A stretch of 64,000 bases of DNA from Isoetes taiwanensis (lineage: Eukaryota > Streptophyta > Lycopodiopsida > Isoetales > Isoetaceae), in assembly GCA_021234155.1 (NCBI GenBank), contig JAJEKV010000005.1, positions 6,874,216 through 6,938,215 on the forward strand. Reading direction: 5' to 3'. The notes below the pieces were generated by a model. It made no database searches and was not told the DNA's origin. It saw nothing but the letters and a program-made list of their open reading frames with translations. Made by a program: the position numbers and the translations under genes. Shown here one piece after another: positions 59,664 through 64,000 of the stretch (position 1 is its first letter; each line of letters opens with the position of its first letter).

Positions 59664-59851
59664 TAAGTGTGTTGCAAGGCCTAAAACCTCAAAGGGAGGG
59701 AATAACAATTAAAAGCAAAGCCAAGAGTTCAATTAGCAAGAGCAAAATCAATTATCTACAGATGCAAAATGTGGTAGATTTGTTTCTCAAAAATACTAAT
59801 GGGCCCATGTGCCCAGCCTTAGCCGTATTCGTCGTAAGGTATAACAATCAG

Positions 59852-60014
59852 ACGGGAGGAGATCGACAGAGTTGTGAGCGACAGATTTTGCGGGAGATCG
59901 ATAGCCACGATGGGCGAAGGTAATGGAAGCGGATTGCCGATCGTGATAAAGACAGAGAAATACAGAGAGGAGTAGCTATTGAGGCCCTGCTGCCATGGAA
60001 ACACGAAACCACAG
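59852..60014 (+). repeat. ~165-bp dispersed repeat, copy 2
   Basis: Second copy of the repeat at 38,173-38,338 in the same orientation, with scattered substitutions. The shared 3' part includes gaggccctgctgccatgg. The rest of 59,664-60,930 has no supported gene. A 33-bp tandem duplication (gttagaaatatttgggtttt) lies at 60,378-60,443. Confidence 0.8.
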
Positions 60015-60932
60015 TCGGTTAGCTAAATCAGGAGATGGATGCAAACACATAGCATCTTAATTGCAATTTTGAAGACACATGTGAAGAGGAAGGAGTTGTT
60101 GGCGGGCCGACATATACTGCAACTAGATACATTGCCAATGAGTTAGTCGAATGGGAAAAGAAGTGATATGTCAAGTTATTATAGTGGTGATGTATGATGC
60201 AAAGGACGAGAATGCGAAACTTTGTGACCCACTAAACAATGCAGCACGGTCGCGCAAGGACCAAGATTACACAAAAGGCGGAGAGAAAGAATAAAGGGTT
60301 GAATTCAAATGGAGAAATAGGTCAAAATGTTTGTGCTCTATCGAAAAGATTTGAAACAAGGAGGATTAGAACAAGGGTGTTAGAAATATTTGGGTTTTAT
60401 AATTCTTTCGGTGTTAGAAATATTTGGGTTTTATAATTCTTATTCTATATTTGGACAAAAAGGAATGACATGCCACACATGTGGTTATAAAAAGAAACAA
60501 TGGTTTTTTTATAGAATTGAAGACAAATAGAAGGCGGACGTACAGAGGGAGGCTTCATTTCACCTAAATAAGGGCACAATCTTTGTAGTTTTGGTCAGAT
60601 AAGAAGAAGATAACAAATTTCCTTCGCTGCTGAGAAAAATCTAGGTTAGAATCTTTTCCGCTTTTTTCTAAGCTTGTGTTCTTTTCTAAGCTTGCCCTTT
60701 TTCCCGGGATCATCATAAAGGGATAAACAAGGGATTTAGGCGCCAGTTCATGGCCTCTTCAACTTCGATAGTGAAAAACCTTGCGGTTGCTTAAAATATA
60801 TGGTTGCATATCTATTGTGATCCTGCCCTAGCCATGGCATATCTTGGAATCTATTGTGCTCCCCTATAGCCGTGGCATATCCAAGAACATGCCTAATCTT
60901 AATAAAAATCCCTTTACGTTTTATACTTTTTA

Positions 60933-61826
60933 GGGAAATTTTTAAAAATACCCCTGTATTATTGGGTAACTCTCGAAATGCCCTTAATTTTATAGAAATT
61001 GTTAAAATGCCCTTCCTCCTACCGGAGTAGCAATGCTTCTTCCTTTGGATCAACTTCTCATCAAACTGGATTTGCTGTTAAACTCTTTATTCTTTAAGCA
61101 TGAAAAGCAAACTTTCTGCATAAAATTGTTATGATCTAGACCATGGAGAGCATGGATATGGAAGATTTGCCCCTTCTGGAAGCTATAACCTGCCATGAAT
61201 TTCTGAACAATAGTAAAAATTCAGCAAATGCAGCATCTACGACATTACGGATAGCTTTCACTTGCTTCATAACTGTAGAAGCTAATGGAAAAATCCATCA
61301 AGGCTATGTTTTTCTCCTTCATGATCACCGGATTATCTTCTCCAATGTGCAGCCTGAGCAAAACGAATTAGATAAGCTTTTTACAGAATGTAACTCAAAT
61401 TCACATGTTCGAGCTGCTGAAAGAAAATCACCAAGGAATCTTTACAGAGCCGCCGTTGAAACCTTTGGAGTGCAAATATGAAATAAGCTTCAAAATATCC
61501 CCATTTATGGTAACTAGAATCGTTCTTGTAATTGCTTGCATCACATGCTTTCCCTCTTTTGAATATCAAAACCACCCAACCTTTTTAGCAGGACTTTTCA
61601 TGGGGGTTGTAGGTAGGAAGCAGTTGCCAAAAATCATCCAGGCTTCAAAAATTGCACTTTTGAATCAGGGGAAAGATCTAAAGTTTCTTGTGTGACGATC
61701 TTTATAAGTATTTCAAGGAAAAAGGGCAGGTCCGTCAGCGGAAGAAGGGCATTTCTACAATTTTCAGACAATTAAGGGTATTTTCGCAATTACCCGACAA
61801 TTTTGGGGTATTTTTATAATTTGCCC
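60933..61826. mobile_element. Mutator-like (Pack-MULE-like) DNA transposon, 894 bp
   Basis: Long terminal inverted repeats of about 85 bp (60,933-61,018 and 61,738-61,826), beginning GGGAAATTTTTAAAAATACC and, inverted, GGGCAAATTATAAAAATACC, with further matched blocks (attgtaaaatgcccttc). The element is flanked by an exact 9-bp duplication, TACTTTTTA (60,924-60,932 and 61,827-61,835). Long TIRs starting GGG with a 9-bp duplication are diagnostic for MULEs. No transposase is present, so it is non-autonomous. The interior has two overlapping open frames. Confidence 0.88.
61143..61695 (+). CDS. Unknown ORF(s) carried by the MULE
   Basis: 61,143-61,481 encodes 112 residues (MESMDMEDLPLLEAITCHEF, then AFTCFITVEANGKIHQGYVF and FLLHDHRIIF). 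61,405-61,695 overlaps in another frame and encodes 96 residues with a hydrophobic stretch FMVTRIVLVIACITCF and a second one FLAGLFMGVVG. They may be parts of one captured host gene joined by a frameshift near 61,405-61,480. I do not recognise the family and see no transposase motif. Expression is unknown. Confidence 0.4.
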
Positions 61827-61898
61827 TACTTTTTATATGATGGTAAGAGATTTGGCGGCGCCGCCCGAGTCCGCTGCCGAGCCTGGCTGGGCCGCCTC

Positions 61899-62152
61899 AT
61901 CCCTTAGAGACGCCTCACATGTAAATTAAAACGCATTCACATGAACGAAATTTGAGACGGCCGGTTTGACGTCTGAGCCGGTCGTCCCCGAACCATGTAA
62001 ATTAAAACGCATTCACATGAACGAAATTTGAGACGGCCGGTTTGACGTCTGAGCCGGTCGTCCCCGAACTGCTGGAGCAGTTCAGACCAGAGCGTCTTGA
62101 ACGGCTTGACGTCCGGCAAGTTTTGCCGCTGACATGTGAGGCGTCCCTTACA
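61899..62152. repeat. Foldback element with exact 76-bp tandem repeat
   Basis: Outer arms ttagagacgcctcacatgt (61,904 on) and acatgtgaggcgtccctta (to about 62,151) are inverted repeats. Inside, a 76-base unit is present twice in a row without a mismatch (61,918-61,993 and 61,994-62,069), with gccggtttgacgtctgagcc in each. A related ggcttgacgtccggc follows at 62,102. Confidence 0.75.
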
Positions 62153-62343
62153 CAACAACACCGTATAAAGGCTTTTTATGTAATTTATATAATACATAAA
62201 ACTGGCTAAATTAACGTTGAACTGACGAACAAGTTTGAAACTCCTCTCACTTCTATAAGCTGAATGGCATAGCCGCCCAGCGTGGCTTTTCCTCGATCTT
62301 CTGGTTCCTTTTCCTTCTTGTCGTCTTCTCTACAAATGTACTC

Positions 62344-64000
62344 ATGCTCTGTGACATTCTTCCATTTCTGAGAATATTATGTAAGGAAGGAAAGCTGAAA
62401 GAGGCCCTGCAAATGGTGAATTGCCCAGATCGATGGCCTGCACATACATACTTAGAAATATTTGTATGCATATTTCAAGGCTGCACAGAGTTGAAAGCCA
62501 TCTTTCATGGAAGACTGGCACATGCCAACCTTGTCAGGTCCACATTGGAACCCAACATATTCATGTGGAATGTTTTGATCAATATGTATGCAAAATGCGG
62601 CAGCTTAAAAGAGGCCATGCAAGTATTTGATAATATGGATACACGGAATGTTTTTACTTGGACTATTCTGATTGCAGGATATGTTCAGATGGGGAATGAC
62701 AAAGGAGCCCTTAATCTCTATACACAAATGAAACAGAATGGAATGCGTGCAAACAAGGTAACTCTTTTGAGCGTTATGAAAGCATGTAGGGGTCTAGCTT
62801 CCATGGAAAGAGGTAAATATGCACATGCTGATGCTCTGACAGGAAATTATGAATCAGACTACTTCATTGGAAATACACTTGTTGACATGTATTGCAAATA
62901 TGGAAGTGTGGAAGATGCATATAGCGTATTCAAGAGGTTGCCTGAGCAAAATGTTGTCTCGTGGAGCGCATTAATTGGTGGTTGTGTTCAGTGCAACGAG
63001 GGGGTAATTGCTCTCAAATTTTACTTTCAAATGCAACGAGAATCTGTGAAGCCAGATAAGGTCATTTTTCTCTCTGTTTTGGCTGCTTGTGTTGCTGTAT
63101 TAACAATTAACGTTGGAAAGTTGGTACATACCAATATCATACAAGCTGGATATTTGTCAAACATTTCCATATCCAACAGTCTTATCGACATGTATGCCAA
63201 ATGTGGGAGTATAGATGATGCACTTAAAGTATTCAATGAACTGAGTGACAAAGATATAGTATCCTGGAATGCTATAATCGCAGCATATGTTCAATACGGA
63301 TTTCATAGGGAACCCCTTGACTTATTCAATAAAATGCCATGTGAGGGTTTGCAACCAGATAAGGTCACGTTTGTGAGTGTGTTGAAATCATGTGCCTTCA
63401 TGATGGCTCTGGAGGAAGGAAAATGGATCCATTCCAAGATCTTGAAAACCAATTTTCAATCAGATGTTTTTGTCGGTAACACTCTTGTTGATTTTTATAC
63501 TAAATGCGTTAGTGTAAAGACTGCTTGGCAAGTATTTGAAAGGTTGCCTAAACTAGATCTTGTGTCATGGAATGCGATGATTGCAGGATATGCCCAGCAT
63601 GGGTCTGGAAAAGAAACTCATTACCTCCTACAAGGACTGGAAATGGAAGGGTTACAGCCCGACAAGGCCACCTTCCTTAATGCTCTTAGTGGATGTGCTG
63701 TTATACCATGCTTGAAGAAACTCCATGCAAGAGTGATAGTGTATGACTATGCATTTGAGGCCTCTGTGGGAAATGCCCTTGCTGACATGTATGTTAAATG
63801 TGGATGTATACATGAAGTTTGTCAAGTGTTTGAATGGCTTCCTAGGCAAGATATTGTGTCATGGACCATGTTAGTAGTAGGTTCTGCTCAGCAGGGTAAT
63901 GGCCATATTGTTGTAAAGCTCCTAAAGGAGATTCAATTAGAAGGTATAAAACTGGATAGTTATGTTTTCGCTATAGCCCTCTCATGCTGCAGCCACTTGT
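62344..64000 (+). CDS. PLS-class PPR protein, N-terminal part (runs off right edge)
   Basis: An uninterrupted frame of 552 codons from ATG 62,344 to the end of the window. Pentatricopeptide proteins bind organellar RNA in mitochondria or plastids and act in editing, splicing or stability. The N-terminus is MLCDILPFLRILCKEGKLKE, and the array has repeating P, L and S motifs, for example NVLINMYAKCGSLKEAMQVF then NVFTWTILIAGYVQMGND, NSLIDMYAKCGSIDDALKVF then DIVSWNAIIAAYVQYG. About five P-L-S triplets are present, each near 100 residues. No introns. In PLS proteins an E/DYW C-terminus usually follows; here it is beyond the window. The frame is open up to 62,236, and 62,344 is the first ATG. A targeting peptide upstream of it is not obvious. 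Confidence 0.93.
   Translation, partial: MLCDILPFLRILCKEGKLKEALQMVNCPDRWPAHTYLEIFVCIFQGCTELKAIFHGRLAHANLVRSTLEPNIFMWNVLINMYAKCGSLKEAMQVFDNMDTRNVFTWTILIAGYVQMGNDKGALNLYTQMKQNGMRANKVTLLSVMKACRGLASMERGKYAHADALTGNYESDYFIGNTLVDMYCKYGSVEDAYSVFKRLPEQNVVSWSALIGGCVQCNEGVIALKFYFQMQRESVKPDKVIFLSVLAACVAVLTINVGKLVHTNIIQAGYLSNISISNSLIDMYAKCGSIDDALKVFNELSDKDIVSWNAIIAAYVQYGFHREPLDLFNKMPCEGLQPDKVTFVSVLKSCAFMMALEEGKWIHSKILKTNFQSDVFVGNTLVDFYTKCVSVKTAWQVFERLPKLDLVSWNAMIAGYAQHGSGKETHYLLQGLEMEGLQPDKATFLNALSGCAVIPCLKKLHARVIVYDYAFEASVGNALADMYVKCGCIHEVCQVFEWLPRQDIVSWTMLVVGSAQQGNGHIVVKLLKEIQLEGIKLDSYVFAIALSCCSHL

Noticed and set aside
62253-62471. Minus-strand and other small frames over the PPR gene
   Set aside because: The continuous plus-strand frame with clear PPR motifs occupies this region, and the small frames have no support.

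Overview
This is eukaryotic nuclear DNA from a land plant with a large, repeat-rich genome. The evidence is a spliced HOTHEAD-type GMC oxidoreductase gene, an intronless PLS-class PPR gene that runs off the right edge, an F-box remnant, and nested Ty1/copia, Ty3/gypsy, LINE, SINE and Mutator-type elements. A fern or another non-seed plant is plausible because PLS-type PPR genes and nested transposons are abundant there, but the sequence alone does not fix the species.

Layout. 1-1.84 kb: decayed gypsy gag-protease-RT. 2.05-2.2 kb and 9.6-9.72 kb: two copies of a tRNA-derived SINE. 3.67-4.8 kb: LINE RT tail. 4.9-6.64 kb: copia fragment cut off at a G-rich run. 7.4-8.57 kb (minus): F-box remnant. 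8.59-12.72 kb: a second decayed gypsy, interrupted by about 2 kb and by a short LINE 3' tail with an (AGAAT)n end. 12.86-29.57 kb: a LINE bounded by a 15-bp target duplication and split by LTR element A (minus, 18,923-29,118), which has 1.6-kb LTRs and no recognisable pol. 30.9-34.67 kb: the HOTHEAD-like gene with a 290-bp GATA array in an intron. 35.9-37.55 kb: GC-rich LINE with a (TTCC)n tail. 38.8-38.94 kb: hairpin MITE. 39.34-57.70 kb: complete Ty1/copia element (minus, TSD TTGTT), itself split by LTR element B (43,441-56,658). 58.3-58.95 kb: 5'-truncated LINE. 60.93-61.83 kb: short MULE/Pack-MULE-like element. 62.34-64.0 kb: PPR gene.

The outstanding feature is element B, a young chromovirus-type Ty3/gypsy element with tRNA-Met primer site, polypurine tract, gag, pol with intact RT/RNase H/integrase motifs, and a C-terminal chromodomain. 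Between its primer-binding site and gag lies about 4 kb of extra coding sequence. The first accessory ORF (45,779-47,107) ends in an essentially complete histone H3 fold, collinear with H3 residues 37-135, behind an unrelated N-terminal domain, a Gln/Glu-rich coiled coil and a basic linker. A poly(A)-like run 100 bp past its stop suggests capture from an H3 mRNA. A TATA box and two further accessory ORFs follow. One mobile element thus appears to carry both a chromodomain (a potential histone-mark reader) and its own histone H3.

A second window-wide signal is technical. Paired LTRs that are identical over long stretches differ almost only at CAG/CTG-type sites, usually as CAG versus CG or CTG versus CCG. 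This looks like consensus basecalling error at methylated CHG sites. Many apparent frameshifts in the transposons, and LTR ages computed from them, should be read with that in mind.
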